This document shows positions 1 to 12,724 of a stretch of 64,000 nt of DNA, piece by piece (within the stretch, counting starts at the first letter, position 1; each line of letters begins with the position of its first letter). Source of the DNA: Diplonema papillatum (lineage: Eukaryota > Euglenozoa > Diplonemea > Diplonemida > Diplonemidae). The DNA lies in contig JAPJBO010000007.1 of assembly GCA_030068145.1 (NCBI GenBank), positions 62,001 to 126,000 on the forward strand, in the 5' to 3' direction. The notes beneath the pieces were generated by a model, which ran no database searches, was not told the origin of the DNA, and worked only from the letters and a program-made list of their open reading frames with translations. The position numbers were made by a program, and so were the translations under genes.

Positions 1-51
1 GCAAATTTCGGAACGCAACAAACGTCGAAAACAATCCTCGACCGGAAAAGT

Positions 52-124
52 GTCATGGGCGGGGTTCGAACCCGGGCCTACCGGCCTGAAGGCCGAAGCC
101 AGCTCACTCTGCCACCCATATGCT
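52..124 (-). other. tRNA-like sequence (tRNA-derived element or tRNA pseudogene)
   Basis: On the minus strand a perfect Pol III B box (GGGTTCGAACCC) follows an A-box-like stretch (TGGCAGAGTGAGCTGG). The ends can form a 7-bp acceptor-like stem (ATGGGTG with CGCCCAT). The D-arm register is wrong for a normal tRNA and the anticodon arm collapses into a GC-rich hairpin with a 4-nt loop, so no anticodon can be assigned. This suits a SINE head or degenerate tRNA better than a working tRNA gene. Confidence 0.4.
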
Positions 125-269
125 TTTGGGCAGGGGGGAAAAGCTTAGCTCCCCACTAAATCCAGTCAAAAGCAATACACTTTCAAACTCGTTTACAGAA
201 AAGTGGGGTTGGCTCGAATAGAGACTATTCACATTGCATGTTCATAGGACCTCCAGTCTCGAAAAATTT

Positions 270-1483
270 ATTAGACTTAGGGAAAACGACAAAGTGGATT
301 CTATATAGCTGGATTACGACAAAGTGGGTTATAATCCACTTTGTCGCCAATCCACTTTGTCGCCCCGTATGGGGCATTTGTGGGGAGTTACAGGGGTACC
401 TCAGGGGCCTTCCGAGGGGGTCATTGAGACCATGGGGGGGCGATATATGCGAGCACCGAATCCTTGTTGTCGTCAACACGGTAACCAACACTGCCATCTC
501 GTTCACTTTGCAAGTTTCTTCCGTAACTGAACATGAACTTGGCATCACTCTTCATCGCCTCTGATCAGCGGAATTGGAATACTGGAATCGAAGTGCGGAC
601 AAGTGCTGGAAGCAAAGGGTGGCAAACCCGAAAATGCCTTCGATCAGTGTAATTTGAATGATGAAAGGAAAGTGCGAACGAATGCCAGTACCCACTTTCC
701 AGGCTCACGCGATACAACTGTCAGAATCTCCCCGACCGCAAACGCGAGTCTCTCCAGTTCGGTGCCAGTGCCAATACGAGCGACCAACTGCTCTGTCGCT
801 CCCGCATCTTTGTTCCTCGTTTGATTTAGCTGGTGGTACTTTGAAGTAGTTAGGCGCACACACAATCTCTTGTTCAAATGTGCTGGACTAAGAATCGAAG
901 GCACCCTTCTTACTACGTCTCCTTTCACGAAGGAAAATGTGGATTCAACCTTGCATATATCTCTGTGGTCTTGTCCCTTTGTCCACTTCTAGGCCCCCAG
1001 GTATCCGTGACCCGTGCGCGACAGCGTGAATTGTGAAGACGAAAGGCCCCATTTCTCACGTTTGAGAGTCTCAAATAAATGGGAAAATCTTTTGAAAGGG
1101 TGCCCCCAACACAATTTGTGAACCGCGACGAAGTTGGACGAGTGGCGCAAAATTTTGTGATGTCGTTTCGCGGTGAAAAGACGGACCTATACTCACTTTC
1201 GATGGCTTCAACGAACTTAAACAGCTCAAAATATTCACTTTCCCTGTGGGGAACTTTTTGTGAAAGGGTCCCCCTGTACAGTTCGTGCCAGTTGCCAGAA
1301 GCGACAAAGTGGATTATCAAAAGCGACAAAGTAATTTATTACTGAATTATAATCCACTCACAATCCACTTCGTCGCGACAAAGTGGATTATAATCCAGTT
1401 TGTCGCGACGAAGTGGATTATAAATCCACTTTGTCGTTATCCAGTTATATAGAATCCGTTTTGTCGTTGACCCTAGACTTAAT
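270..1483. mobile_element. MITE-like element with ~60-bp imperfect terminal inverted repeats
   Basis: Positions ~270-333 match the reverse complement of ~1424-1483: both contain ACGACAAA, GGATTCTATATA, CTGGAT and ACGACAAAG in the same order. Extra copies of the CGACAAAGTGGATTATAATC palindrome lie near both ends (around 315-360 and 1300-1435). The ~1.1-kb interior has no credible coding sequence, so the element would be non-autonomous. The exact termini and target duplication are not clear. Confidence 0.6.
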
Positions 1484-2359
1484 ACATGCACCTGAGGAGT
1501 GAATTTCTGGGTACTTTTGTGGGTGTGACAGATCCCAGCTTGTGCAGACAAGCCAAAATCTCAGCTTGCACACGCGAAAATCTCAGATTGACCGTTGAGA
1601 AAGGCAGGCAGCCAAACACAAATACTCTGGAAATGGTACCCACCCCCACCCCCACACACAATCATGTGCTCCTGTACAGACGAAATCTGAGCGTTGCTAT
1701 ATTTGAACACACTGAATTTCGGGCCCCACACTTTTGAGCAGACAAAACTTGAGTGCTGCGAAATTTGAAGACACTGAAATTGGGATCCCCTACACTGACA
1801 TCCACTGTAGCCTGAAAGCGATCTCTCTTGATACAATTTTAAGCTCCGGTGCAATCACCAAAGCCAACTTTTCCGCAAACAGGAAATCTCAGGCTGTGCA
1901 GTCATCCAAAAATCTCAGTGCAAATCTCAGATTGTGCGGTTTCCTCGAAAACTGGGGAGATTTTTGGGTCTGCCCAATCTGGAATTTTGCTCTTAAGAAA
2001 TTTGGCTCACACAACCCGCCTCCCAGCCTCAATGGTCAACTGGAGACCCCAAAGCACCGAACCTCCACAGTAAACGCTAGAAATTTGAGTTTCGAGTTTG
2101 GAAATCTCAGTTAGTGCAGTCGTCTGCACAATCTGAGATTTTCTGCCCGCACAATCTGACACCCGCCAGCCGCAGTCAGTTCCACACGGATTTCAGGCCC
2201 CGATTTCGATTAGTTCTGTTTGCTGTGGAAAAAGTGGGGGGGAAATGTTTTCCGGCTAAATGCCAAAAAAATTGGGCTGGTGTATTAAGTCTAATTTTTT
2301 TTGGGCAGTGTATTAAGTCGAATTGAGAATTTGGCAGTGTATTAACAGTCTCAGGCCTT

Positions 2360-2475
2360 GCGTTCCGCAGGCGGAACGTACGGAATTCCGCACGTGAATA
2401 AAATTGTGATTTTCGTACGTGCGGAATTCCGTGTGTTTCCGCACGTGTTTTCCGCATGTGTTTCCGCATGTATTA
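2360..2475. repeat. Inverted repeat with nested CGGAATTCCG palindromes
   Basis: ACGGAATTCCGCACGTG near 2380 is mirrored by TACGTGCGGAATTCCG near 2418, followed by serial TTTCCGCA(C/T)GTG copies. The segment can form a strong cruciform or hairpin. Confidence 0.6.
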
Positions 2476-2809
2476 AAATCAGCCCCCTACTATCATTGTT
2501 TTGTCACAGTCAGGATTTCCGTCCAGACCTTAGACCGAAAGGTGGGTCCGTCCTACATCCGAGTCGGGCAACAATCCACCGACTGATTGCGTGGACCATT
2601 AGCACACACAAAAGCAAAAGTGGACGTTCTTGAGGTTCTTGAACGAAATCTTGCTCTCATTTCGCCTTGTAGACCACGAACTGTGTCCGCCAGACCAACA
2701 CTAATATGCCTGGCCGCGGACGCCTCCAATGAAGCAAAGGGCAGAGGCCTCAGCAAACATCACATGCGGAACGTGCGGAAAAGATTCCGAAGAGTTTGTT
2801 TGTGCGTGC

Positions 2810-2950
2810 CGGTTGATCGTTTTCCCACTTGTATTTACCCTGTGTGTATTCAGGTAAGGAATTCTGATCAACCACCAAAACACGCTGCCTACGTCTTTTT
2901 AGCCTGCACAATACATTGAAGGGCAACCCACAAGATTGTGAGTACTAAAA
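2810..2950 (+). repeat. Dispersed repeat, copy 1 (second copy at ~18116-18250)
   Basis: Shares with 18116-18250 the ordered phrases GTTTGTGCGTGCC, CCACCAAAACAC, TGCCTACGTCT and TAGTACT(G)AAAAA, separated by diverged sequence. No coding potential. The copies are old and gapped. Confidence 0.55.
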
Positions 2951-4611
2951 ATACTTTTCCGAGTTTCATGCAGGAGGGGTACAAGCTCCAGAAAAGGGTC
3001 CAGGGTGTAGTCTGGGGAGGCTGCCCCCAACTTGCCATATTTGGGTCGCCAAGTCCACATCAGCATCACTTGCGGGCTTCGTGGTTTTGTGCAGTTGGCT
3101 TGGTGCCACGGGATCTATCGGCTTGTGCGGACCTCCTGCAAGAACACGAAGGAAAAAGTGCGTAGTTGTTTGCAACGCATACTTGTTTTCCGGTAAGGAG
3201 TGGGCAGGACGTTTCAAAGGGGGAAAAGAGGAACAAAGCACAGGATTGCTTCTTGGAAAATAGTAGGTGGGACGATCTTGATTAGAGTGAAAGTTCGTAC
3301 GTAAGTAAATATCACACGGCTCGATGGTCGCTTCGCACTGCCGCACATCAACCTGCTCATCCTCCTTAAATTTGAACCCAAAAGCATCGGAAGCCATGAT
3401 TAACTGCAATAACCCAAATTAAGTGTCCCACCAGCAAAACAACCCCTTATCCTATTGCTTTTTTGCTGCAAATGAACCCATTTGGCAACGGTCACGAAAT
3501 AAATTAGTACACAGATCTGGAGATTATGGTTGATAGTTGTGGCGTAGTGGCGGTAGGACAGGCGGGGGGTGTCGGTGGAAGTCGGAGTGGAGGAAGTCAA
3601 GAGGAACTGAGGGGGGGGAAAGAGCTGAATTCATCGGGACCTTGCGAAACCCCGGCCTCTGCGCGCACAGATTATGTGTCGTCTTGATTCGGCTAGTCTT
3701 GGAGCGCACCAACCTAGCTAGGCCGAGCGGGTCCTCCGTGAGTACGCGTGGCTCGAGCTGCAGGACACGGCATTGCGAGCTGGACGTTTGACGACATCTT
3801 CGCGGACCAGATTCTCCTGGTTCGACTGTGTACCGTGCGTGTCGTGCGCATCCGTGATTCAATACTTTGCTGTCTACGGTTCCTGCAGCCGTCAAAGACG
3901 CCGAGACTTTTCGAGGAAGGTGCAAAAAAGCGGTCCACAACGACTACTGAGGGGGGGGGTGGCCAAATGTGGCCTTACTTAGGAGTACAAGGGGTGTATT
4001 TGGTAGTTGTTAAGCTCACGGAAGTGGGTGTACATTGGGCGTACTTGAGAAGTACTAGGGAAGTTCTTAGTAAGTTCTGGGGAGTTATGTACTGTGGATC
4101 ACACTATATTGTTTGATAGATATCACGCACAGACAAAACGATGAACCTGTCTTTTTTTTTGCGGCGTTGCAGCGCGCGTTCCGTCGCTGTGCGCTTGGAA
4201 TGACACACTCTCACAGGATCAGCAACCCGCCGAATGAGAGGTAGCGCATCCACTCCCGGATATGCGGCCCTCCACAATAGTACGCGGCGAGAAGTTTTCT
4301 GCACGCCCGACGGAGAATCCCTGTGCCCAAGTCGTCCGGAGCCCAGAGAAGAAGGGGAAACACAGACCGGGGGGCGCTGGCACGTCGGCTTTTGATCGGC
4401 GGCAGGGCATTTTGCTTGTAGGCGGTGGGATGAGCCAATCCTCCGAGAATTTTAAATCATCGAAACCGGGCGGGAGGTTTGGTTAATGCACACTACCTCG
4501 GATCGGGTAGGGCATGGTAGTTGGGTGACTGGAATTAGAATCTTCTCCTCCCGGAATCTCTCCCCCGGCATAAACCGAGCGAACTCCCCAGGTGGGTAGG
4601 AACAGGTAGCA

Positions 4612-4949
4612 TACCGTAATTGGAATAATGTTGAACTGGACGTAAGCTGGAACGGGAAAATGACAGACCGGGTAAAACCTGGGACACCCGGGTGGGCGTG
4701 TCCCAGGTAGTCTCCTGCGTGACTGCACCAGTGGTGGCCTGCAGCCTCCTATTACAGCGGCATCTAGGGTTCGAGCTGAGTATTGAGCACCCCAAGGCGC
4801 GGGCAAACACCAGGGTCGCGATGTTCTGCAAAGTACGCAAAGTCGCAAACCCCGAAAAAATGCCGAACCGGGTAAAACCTGGGACACCCAGCCCCATTTT
4901 GGGGGGTGTCCCAGGTTTTACCCGATTCAACATTAATCCAATTACGGTA
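4612..4949. mobile_element. MITE with TACCGTAATTGGA termini, copy 1
   Basis: The left end TACCGTAATTGGAATAATGT is mirrored at the right by ACATTAATCCAATTACGGTA. Internally, GGGTAAAACCTGGGACACCC (near 4673 and 4868) faces its own inverse near 4907, giving a long hairpin. No ORF spans the element convincingly. A longer relative with the same termini lies at 46131-46928. Confidence 0.75.
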
Positions 4950-7900
4950 TGTAAAACCAGAAATGGTAAAGGTCGGAATAAGGCTCGCCAACAAGGCTTA
5001 GTGTCTTTTCTGACGGAAAATAACCGACTGCATAGCGCGTCCCTTCCATTCGGAGTCGGGGCAGCTATGTCGAGTATTTCTTTTCGCCACCGACACACCC
5101 CTCACACGACTGGAATGACAGACCCCGTCTATCGGGGCCGGACGCCTGTCGCACTTGCCCTGGGCGCTCAGTGCCTGCCTAGCGCACTGAAAATCGATGC
5201 AAACACTCCTTTTCAGGGCAAATCGAAAAAGCCCCTGCTTGATACAATCTCCGCAACTCGCAAAGGGGAGGCCGTCACTGTCAACTCTCCGTTAGCTCCT
5301 GGTGAAGCAGCATTCCTAGCTAGAGGTACTCTAGTGTACTGCAGCTCCTGCAAGTCGAGTTCTGAGTTCAGACTCTGGAGAAATGCCCATCACACTGCCC
5401 TGAGGTGCCGCCATCGCTCAGTGTTGTGGCACGACACTGAAAATCGAAGCAAGCGCACCCCTCCAATCGCTCAACGCCGGCTCTCTATTGTAGCCTCCGA
5501 GACTAGCAAGAAGCACCCGTTTGATTGTCGAATCATGGGCGTTGGTCGGCTTCTGAAGAGAAAATAGGCATCTATCCGGCAGCCTGGCGAGTAACTCTCC
5601 GACAGTTCTCCCAGAGCTGGGCCATCGGGGCATCGGGGAGTGGTGTATCATGGTCTATCAGGCACCAGAAGGATTAGGTGACCCATGATAATACCGTGAA
5701 ATGAAAGTGCAGTTATAAAGAATCTTGCGCTCTTCCTTCAAACCTGTTTTGTTCACAACGGAGTGAGGATAGTACGCTGCCATCGATAGGGGGTTGTTCT
5801 TGACAATTTGCATTTGTTAGACACAAAAACTCAAGCGAACTTCACTATAAAAAAGAACCAACAAAACAAAAAACCCCAAATAATAAAGGTCGTCGGGAAA
5901 AATAAATACCGGAATTTCAAGCGAACTTCAATTCTAAAAAGAATTCACTCTAAAAAAAATCCCTAGCATAGCAGCTTGAACTTGCCGGCTCTCAAGAGGA
6001 CTTTCACTAGAGAAGGAACCCACGATACACATTGTACCTTGGAAGAATTTATAGAAAATGCTTTCCAGATGTGTGTTGGGACCGCCCGCAGCGAGTCTAG
6101 AGAACCTGTTGCTCAGGCGGGCTCGTGCGACCCGAACCTTTTCTCAGGTCGGCGAAACTCACGCATCTGACCTGGAGTTCTTTCTGGCGCCAGCAATGTG
6201 AAATTCGGAAATTTGGCTCTCTAAATTTAGCGAGCACCCCCGCTTTTATGGGAACCCCATAGGTTGCCCCTACCAGCGCATTTGTCTACGTTTTGTATTA
6301 CTCCACAATTTACCAACGAAATCGAGAACGTTTCTCTCGCCGCCCTGTCAGTTGTTGTGAGAAAGTCTCATACTCAGCATAAGATCTTCCGACTCTTTTT
6401 CCGCCTGGGCCACACGAGGATCGTTGGCGGTGGCTGGAATCGACCGCAACGCGGAACATACAAGGAGGACATCAGTATTGTCTGATATTCCCTTTTGGTT
6501 TCTAGCATAATTGAATGTTTGACAATTGTGAGGGACGGTATTAGTTTCAAGAAAGTCTGGACACTACCCGGTCCAACATTCTGAACACCCGATCTCTTTT
6601 CCTTTCTTAAGACCGTATTTCGTTCTTCTTCCCACCCTCCACTCAGTAGTCTTGTAATCCTCCGAGCTTTGCAGAGTCATTGAAGATAAGCGGCGCAAAC
6701 CGTTCGGTTTTTATGAGAGCCACGACGCCCACTCGTATGCTAACGCTCGCTTGCGTGATGCTTCGTTTGTGCCTTTGTGCTTCGCTCACTTCCACCTCTC
6801 AGCAGTCTCCCGTTTACGCCTGATTCGCACAAAGTAAGTTTCAGTAGTGCATGGTCAGTGAGGAGCCCGCGACAAACTGTAGCATCGCGCTCTCCCAACT
6901 GCACCGTATAGTCACTACTTCCCATCCCTGCTTCAACAGTCCGCGGTCCGCAGTGTGTCCGTGCACCTTTGCTCCCTGCACATCCACACGACTCTTACAC
7001 TCTCTACAGTGCTGAGTCCCTAGGAGCTGCCATCCTTTTTTTGATTGTGCTCCTGCTGTGGGTAGTCACGGGATGCGTTTGAACAAGGTCCACGGACCCT
7101 GTCGCCCAAGGCACCCCCCATCAACAGCTCCCTCCGGTCGTGGTTCGCCTACCCGTGCACCCTGGCTAGCATTTGTTACGGCAGAAACCTGCACTGCAGA
7201 GAGAACGCACTGCAGGAGGGGGACGATACGAACAGGAATCGTGGCAGAAACATCCAACGTCCCAGTTGTCTACAGTCAGCCACCAGCTACGAGTACTTTG
7301 CACGACGGACCCTCGCGTTGAATCCAATTTACCAGTTATAAATGCTTCGTGCGAGAGCACCTACGTGTCAGCCACTCAGTCGTCGAACCTACTTGCTTAC
7401 AGCAAGCTTGCAAAAGGAAACCCGTTCAACTCTAGTGGACACCCTCACCTGTGTCATCCGCCGGTCGCTTGTCTCGCCTCCAGGGACTTGTGGCTTTTCC
7501 TCGACTTGTGTGGGTTAGGACCACCCCTTCGCGAGTCTAGAGGGACGTGTTGCGCAGGCCGGCGTTTGTGCCAGCCCCACCCCTCCGTGGAACCTTGATG
7601 CACCCGCCGTTTGTGCACTCCTGCACCAGGCAGTTGTCATGCTTTCCCGTTTGACCTGGGGCCGGCTCGGTTGGACTGCCCGAGGTACCCATCCGGGAAG
7701 CCTTCTTCTGAGCATATCACCACCAGTTTCTTTCAGGTTTAGAGGTTCCTGGTGGCTACATAGGTCGCTTACCCCACACGCGCAGCATCGTACTTTGGCA
7801 GTAGTTGGGCAGAATAATTTTCTGCCCAACTAACTAAGATCCCCTGCGCCTTATGGCGCCTCTGTTATCTGTTCCATCGCCACAGGTTCACCCCCTCGTC

Positions 7901-9217
7901 TCAGCATTGCTGCACAGTCTATCCGTGGGCAAAGGAATAGCAAAGGAACCATGCCACTCCTCCCCCCGTGCTTGGAAGGGCGATGTTGGCGAATCATACA
8001 ACACCACAGCCTTTCGTGCAATCCTCAGCGGTTCACTCCTTCAAGGTTACTTACCTGAGCCAGTCCACCCTACATCCTGGAAGTGCATCGAGCTGCCTGC
8101 TGCTGCAGCACGACACGGTACGATTGAAGATAGTCACCTGGTAACTAGTGCAGACCATCGCTACAGATAATCTGCTGCTTCCTAGCACGGTCCACCTCCC
8201 AGTCTATCGGCTGGGAGGTGGACCGGCTCACCACCTACAAGTTTCCAGGCGAAATCCACCGCGTCGCCGCCCCTGCCCGGGAATTTTTGGTGTCTTCCTT
8301 CCATTCACCCCGCCACACGTTTTCCCGTTTCTCCCGTTTTTGCTCCGAGACCGGCGACTCGGTCGGACAATGCGGGCCCGAACGTTGCTGCAGAGCTTTC
8401 GTGCCTCTGCCGAACCTGATCTCTATCTGTTCTATAGCAAAAGGTTCACCCCAGCATTGCCGCCCTGCCCGCCCGAACAAAGCTACACAGATAAACGAGG
8501 AAAAGGAACACCCCCCTCCTCCCATATTTTTGGCAGGGCGACGAATCAAGCAAACCACAAATCTTTTCGTGCAATCTTTCAGCAGTTCAATCAAGATCGT
8601 GTCAGCGCAGCCTCGCAACGACCGGCTTCAGGCCTCATCATGTATCCAAAACTTGATTTGATGTCATCCGGAAGCACCCCAGCGGCTCTTTATGGAGCAG
8701 CAACCGCAGCAACAATCAACCGGGCTTCGCCGGTTGTCCGCGTTCCCTTGCGAAAAGGATCTCTGCTCTTTCTCGCAAAGTCAGAGGGAGCGCGCCGGGC
8801 GGGGGGGGGGTTTGACAGGGCAATCGCTTCGTCCCAATAGCGCTATATTCGGACTTCGTCCGGCCATGGAACGGAAGCCCTCCAAGGACGATTGTCGGTC
8901 TCGTGGAAGGTAGACGTAGGGGGCGTACCGACGGCTTCCCTTTCGCATGTCGCCATCTATTCGAGCCGAGCCAGCTCGCTGGTCGCCATTTCTCCCGCAC
9001 ATAAGAGCATACTAAAATCCTCACTCTGATGCTTGCATCTGTCACTCTCGTCCACCGCTCCTGTTCGCTTACCGCACGCCGTATGGTTGGAGTAAAGGTA
9101 AAGCCAAAAAGCTTGCTGCTGGGCCACATGAAATGTTGCCAATCGACATAGTCAAGGAAGGGTGGGGAAGCAAGCAACTTTTGTTTCTCTGGACGGTTGG
9201 AGCGGCAAACCTGTTGT
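4950..9217. other. No supported gene; diverged duplications
   Basis: Segments 7860-8040 and 8420-8600 share ordered phrases (AGGTTCACCCC, CAGCATTGC, AAAGGAAC, CTTTTCGTGCAATC) and look like an old duplication. A further fragment at 8050-8175 resembles 29945-30070. A fragment at 5041-5082 matches one end of the 25092-25391 repeat. No frame shows a recognisable protein. Confidence 0.45.
5909..5950 (+). promoter_or_regulatory. Isolated, degenerate copy of the gene-leader motif
   Basis: Contains CCGGAATTTCAAGCGAACTT followed by a second CACTCTAAAA phrase, matching the motif found just upstream of the hydrolase and ankyrin ATGs. No gene is recognisable downstream, so this may be a relic. Confidence 0.35.
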
Positions 9218-9464
9218 TCTGTTTGTTATTAGTCTTCAAAGAAACAAGTTTCTTTTCCGACGCACCAAAATGCCTCTCTTCTGGACCATAATTGTAGCCT
9301 TCGGGCACGAAGACCTGAAGATGTAAAAATAATCTGGGAACCTTGTTGAAGACGTCTTCAAGGGTATCCACGAACATATCTTGTCCTAAGAAGCCAATCT
9401 GGATCTGGGACCGACTCTGGGTGGGTGTGCGGTGGAGAGAGGCGGTGAACTGCAGTGCCGAGAA
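9218..9464 (-). CDS. Possible orphan exon, unknown protein
   Basis: The minus strand encodes an open stretch with balanced composition, including the peptides IQIGFLGQDMFVDTLEDVF and VPRLFLHLQVFVPEGYNYG. It follows an acceptor-like CACTGCAG; a possible donor is the GTGCGTC after the codons for ERHF. Its codons are less GC-rich than those of the confirmed genes, and I recognise no family. It could be an exon of a minus-strand gene, part of a transposon protein, or a chance ORF. Confidence 0.3.
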
Positions 9465-10169
9465 AGGGAGACCAGGACCTGGTATCTGCACTAGGACTCG
9501 TCTCTTTCTTTTCGCGGTGCGAACGGTGTTCCCTCGTCCTGCTGTTCGTTGTTCTGCTTCGGCCGCACCCCGTTCCCCGTAACTTTCGGGACAGTCGGGA
9601 CACTTGAACCTGGATGAGCCCGCAGGACGCATCGCACAGGCACAGAGAAACAGTCATTGTTCTCGTGCGTAAATCGCCCCCGGCGATCAAAAAGCACGTT
9701 GCACACAGAAAAAAAAGCTACAGTTTAATACGAAAGTACACTCTCGAAAAGCAAAACGTGCGGTATTCTGGCCGCTTGAGGTGGCTGGATTGGTTTAAAA
9801 CGTACGAATTCTTCGCTGAGCCCACCAGCTTGCTTCGCGCCGTGTCTTGCGCAACTTCCGATGGCTCCTTCTTCCAGTTTCTTTTTGCATTTCGTTTTCG
9901 CAGTTTCGCAGCGCTCGTGTGTGTACTTCACACAAGGGTTCAGCAGGGAGATAATCGGGCTGTTTCAAGACGTTTTGGGCGGACACGCAGCGAGTATCAT
10001 GCATCGCTGCATCGATGTGCAACAGACGTGCAACATTCCATTTATCGGCGTCAAACCACCAGATCAGGCAAAAGTTGTTGCCACGTGAGGCAACCCCAAG
10101 AAGATGTGAGCATTATTGGCGGCATCGGTCAGCTTTTTTACAGTAGGCTCGCTAGAATCCGGGCAGGGG

Positions 10170-10290
10170 AAGAACTGTGAAAACGGGGTTTTGCCTAGAG
10201 GCTTTTCGTGTTATTCTGCAGATGCTTTGAGCTATCTTTGTGTCTATGCTTTCAGACGTCTTCTTAACCATGGTTAAGTGCGCAAATGGC
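10170..10290 (-). repeat. Dispersed repeat, inverted copy of 56441-56540
   Basis: On the minus strand it reads TGCGCACTTAACCATGGTTA, then AAGAAGACG, GAAAGCAT, ATAACACGAAAAGCC and AAAACCCCGTTTTCAC, in the same order as 56441-56540 on the plus strand. The ends carry the AACCATGGTT palindrome. Confidence 0.6.
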
Positions 10291-10412
10291 CGCAAATGAA
10301 CCCTCAGGCGACCTCCTTTGGGTGTAGCAACCGGTCTGACCCCGATGGCAAACCAGATCCCGGAGACAAGAACGGCCCATGCGACGTTCACTTTTCGCCA
10401 CCAACTTGCCAC

Positions 10413-11188
10413 CAAGCCCAGGGAATTAGTTTCTGTTGCAGATTTAGACTGTCGGTCTAAATCTGCAAACCGGACTCGGCCGGGGAAAAAAAAATATGTT
10501 CAAAAAACGGTGTTCGAAGTAAATATAGGCAGGGGGTGTGGTGTTTGTAGCAGTGCTGAAGGTGCTGGAAGGCTGCTGAGCCTCCGCTGCTGAGACCCAG
10601 CCGCTGCCGTTCAATTGTGTTCAGCTTCGGGTCGGAAGGTTGCAGCTACCACTGTGCTTCATTACCGGGCCAAGGCCCTGTTTGACAGTTGAGTAACCCA
10701 CACGAGCTAAGAGTGGCCCACACATGATAGCCTTCGGCGCGATGTTGCTAAAAATAACGCTAAAAATGTTGTTGTAAGCACGGTGGTGCAGGTGCAGATA
10801 CACCAAAACCGTGGACCTATTATCATAGGAAAATAGGTCCCCAGGTCCACCCCTTCAGCTGCCTGACGAGACTGTCTGTTTACGATTTTGACTGGTTTTG
10901 GAGCGCGTCCCGCGTCCCAATAATATTATGGCACCCAACCCCACAGGGAACCCAGAAGCATTCGGAAAACCCCGAAAAGCTTGATCCAGATTGGTTGAAA
11001 AACGCCCGCAAAATGTGTCGCCAAACTGACGGGGTGACCATAATTGACCCATAAAGGACCCAAGAAGACCCCTCTTTTGCCGAACGAAGTTGTGGAGAGG
11101 CCTTACATCGGCGAAAACGGCACCGAAACACCGCCCAAAACCAGTCTAAATCTGCAAACCCCGGAACTAATACCCTGACCCAGCCCGG
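10413..11188. mobile_element. MITE with GCCCAGGG-ATTAG ends and a sub-terminal palindrome, copy 1
   Basis: The left end AAGCCCAGGGAATTAGTTTC plus GCAGATTTAGACTG is mirrored at the right by CAGTCTAAATCTGC and GGAACTAATACCCTGAC. Next to the left end lies the palindrome CAGATTTAGAC-TGTC-GGTCTAAATCTG. The same layout recurs at 15420-15703. There is no coding sequence in the ~0.8-kb interior. Confidence 0.65.
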
Positions 11189-11569
11189 TGCGGCATGGGG
11201 TCTTTTGCGCACCTCAAATCAGAGAAGTAGCTTCATATACCCGATGTTGACCCCATACGACATCAGGGGGTTATGCACTGCAGCGGTTGGGTGAGGTAAC
11301 TAACCCAAAAGAAAAAAAAAATCGAAAATCAGGTGGGAGGTTGGGTTGATTTACACTACCTCGGATTGGGTTGGGCAGGAGTTTGGTGTTTGTAATCTTG
11401 GGTTGGGCAGAGGTTTTGGGTGTCTGTAGTGGGAATTATTTCTCCTATTTTGGCTGTGCCACTGAAGAGGGGCGAGACCTTTCATCAGAACAATCATCAG
11501 TAGGCTAGGTGTCTTCTGGAGGACACGCTGCAGAAGGTCCTGCCTTAGCCAGGACATCAGATTCTGAGG

Positions 11570-11770
11570 CACCATGTACCATACCGTCACCCAGGGGGCG
11601 GTGCCCCCTGGACCCCACATAAACTATCTACAAGATATCGAACTTTCGCCTGTTACCAGGCATCAGTTTCTGTTACAGGTTCCGAACAAGACAGAATCTG
11701 AAGTGCCATGTACCGTACCGTCTCCCGGGGGGCGGTGCCCCCCGGACCCCCCCTGCATTAAGACTCACCA
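11570..11770. repeat. Tandem pair of GGGGGCGGTGCCCCC hairpins
   Basis: Two ~135-bp units each carry a GC-rich perfect hairpin (near 11590 and 11728), preceded by CCATGTACC(A/G)TACCGTC and followed by GGACCCC. They are non-coding and resemble miniature foldback sequences. Confidence 0.6.
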
Positions 11771-12705
11771 GAGAAAATGGGCTTGGTGTCTAGTCTGAAG
11801 GAGAAAATGGGCTGCATAAGGTCCTGTACGACATCCAAAAAAAAAAAAAAAAAACACTATAGTTATAGCCAGCGGTCAGGTGTCGTGGGTGGGCAGCGGT
11901 AGTGGGTGGATGATGCTACAGTACGGTTACTGCACCTTTGGATCATCGTTCTAGCAATGTACACCCTCAATTTTGGAACCTGCTGCACTGGCCCATTAAC
12001 TTGCCAAAAGTTTCCGCGCCTGCGGCGCTGACATTTTTGGCTTGTGTATTGTTTCATGTCTTGTTTTTTGCCAAGAAGACCGCAGTTGTCCGCCCTGCTC
12101 TCTGTGGTGGGCAGTAGTGACAGCCACAAAGAGGAGCACCCTGTCGGGTACATGAAAGTGCACTTGACTCACATCAACTTTGCCGCAGTCCCTGTGACTA
12201 CAAAGCGGCTATTCTTGCTGTTTGGATACCTGCAGCGCTGACCCATTAGCTTGAAAAAATTTCCGCGCCTGCGGCGCTGGTATTTAGCTTACGTATTGTT
12301 ACATGTCGTGTTGCCAAGAAGACCGCAGCTGTCAGCCTTGCTGTCGCAGATAACCGCCAGGCGACACTTGCCTTCTTCGCATGGCTTTTTTGCTTCCCGA
12401 AGGACAGTCTCTGTGGTGGACAGTAGTGACAACTACAAAGTTGCCACAGTCTCTGTGGACTACAAAGCGGCTTGCAATTCTCGCTGTGTGGCGCTACCTT
12501 CGATGAGCAAAACCCACTTGCACGTGCCGCATTTCGTCCGAACACCGCACACCCTCAACACAGTGTCTGAGCTCCACACACACCAAGTGCCACGAGGACC
12601 CTGAAAAGTGCTCTGTACAACATTTGGTAGGATTTTACGTGGGGCTCAGAGCTCAAGCTACTTCCCTGCTCAAATCAGTGGCTTATATATGAGTCGATGC
12701 CAAAA

Positions 12706-12724
12706 GGGGGGGGGGGGGGGGGGG
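12706..12724 (+). repeat. Poly-G tract
   Basis: A run of 19 G. Its length is likely to be polymorphic or inexact. Confidence 0.8.

Larger units (their letters stand above)
1484..4611. other. No supported gene; repeat-rich spacer
   Basis: Only short ORFs with no family resemblance or coding character occur here. At 1550-2160 the phrase AATCTCAG recurs many times in degenerate form. At 2270-2350 the phrase GTGTATTAA occurs three times. At 2360-2475 there is an inverted repeat built on CGGAATTCCG and CCGCACGTG. Confidence 0.5.

Noticed and set aside
4692..5567. 291-codon plus-strand ORF
   Set aside because: It runs through half of a MITE and a fragment of another repeat. The translation has no domain and mixed composition.
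12251..12604. 117-codon ORF in the hairpin-repeat cluster
   Set aside because: It spans repeated sequence whose other copies are frameshifted relative to it; no domain.
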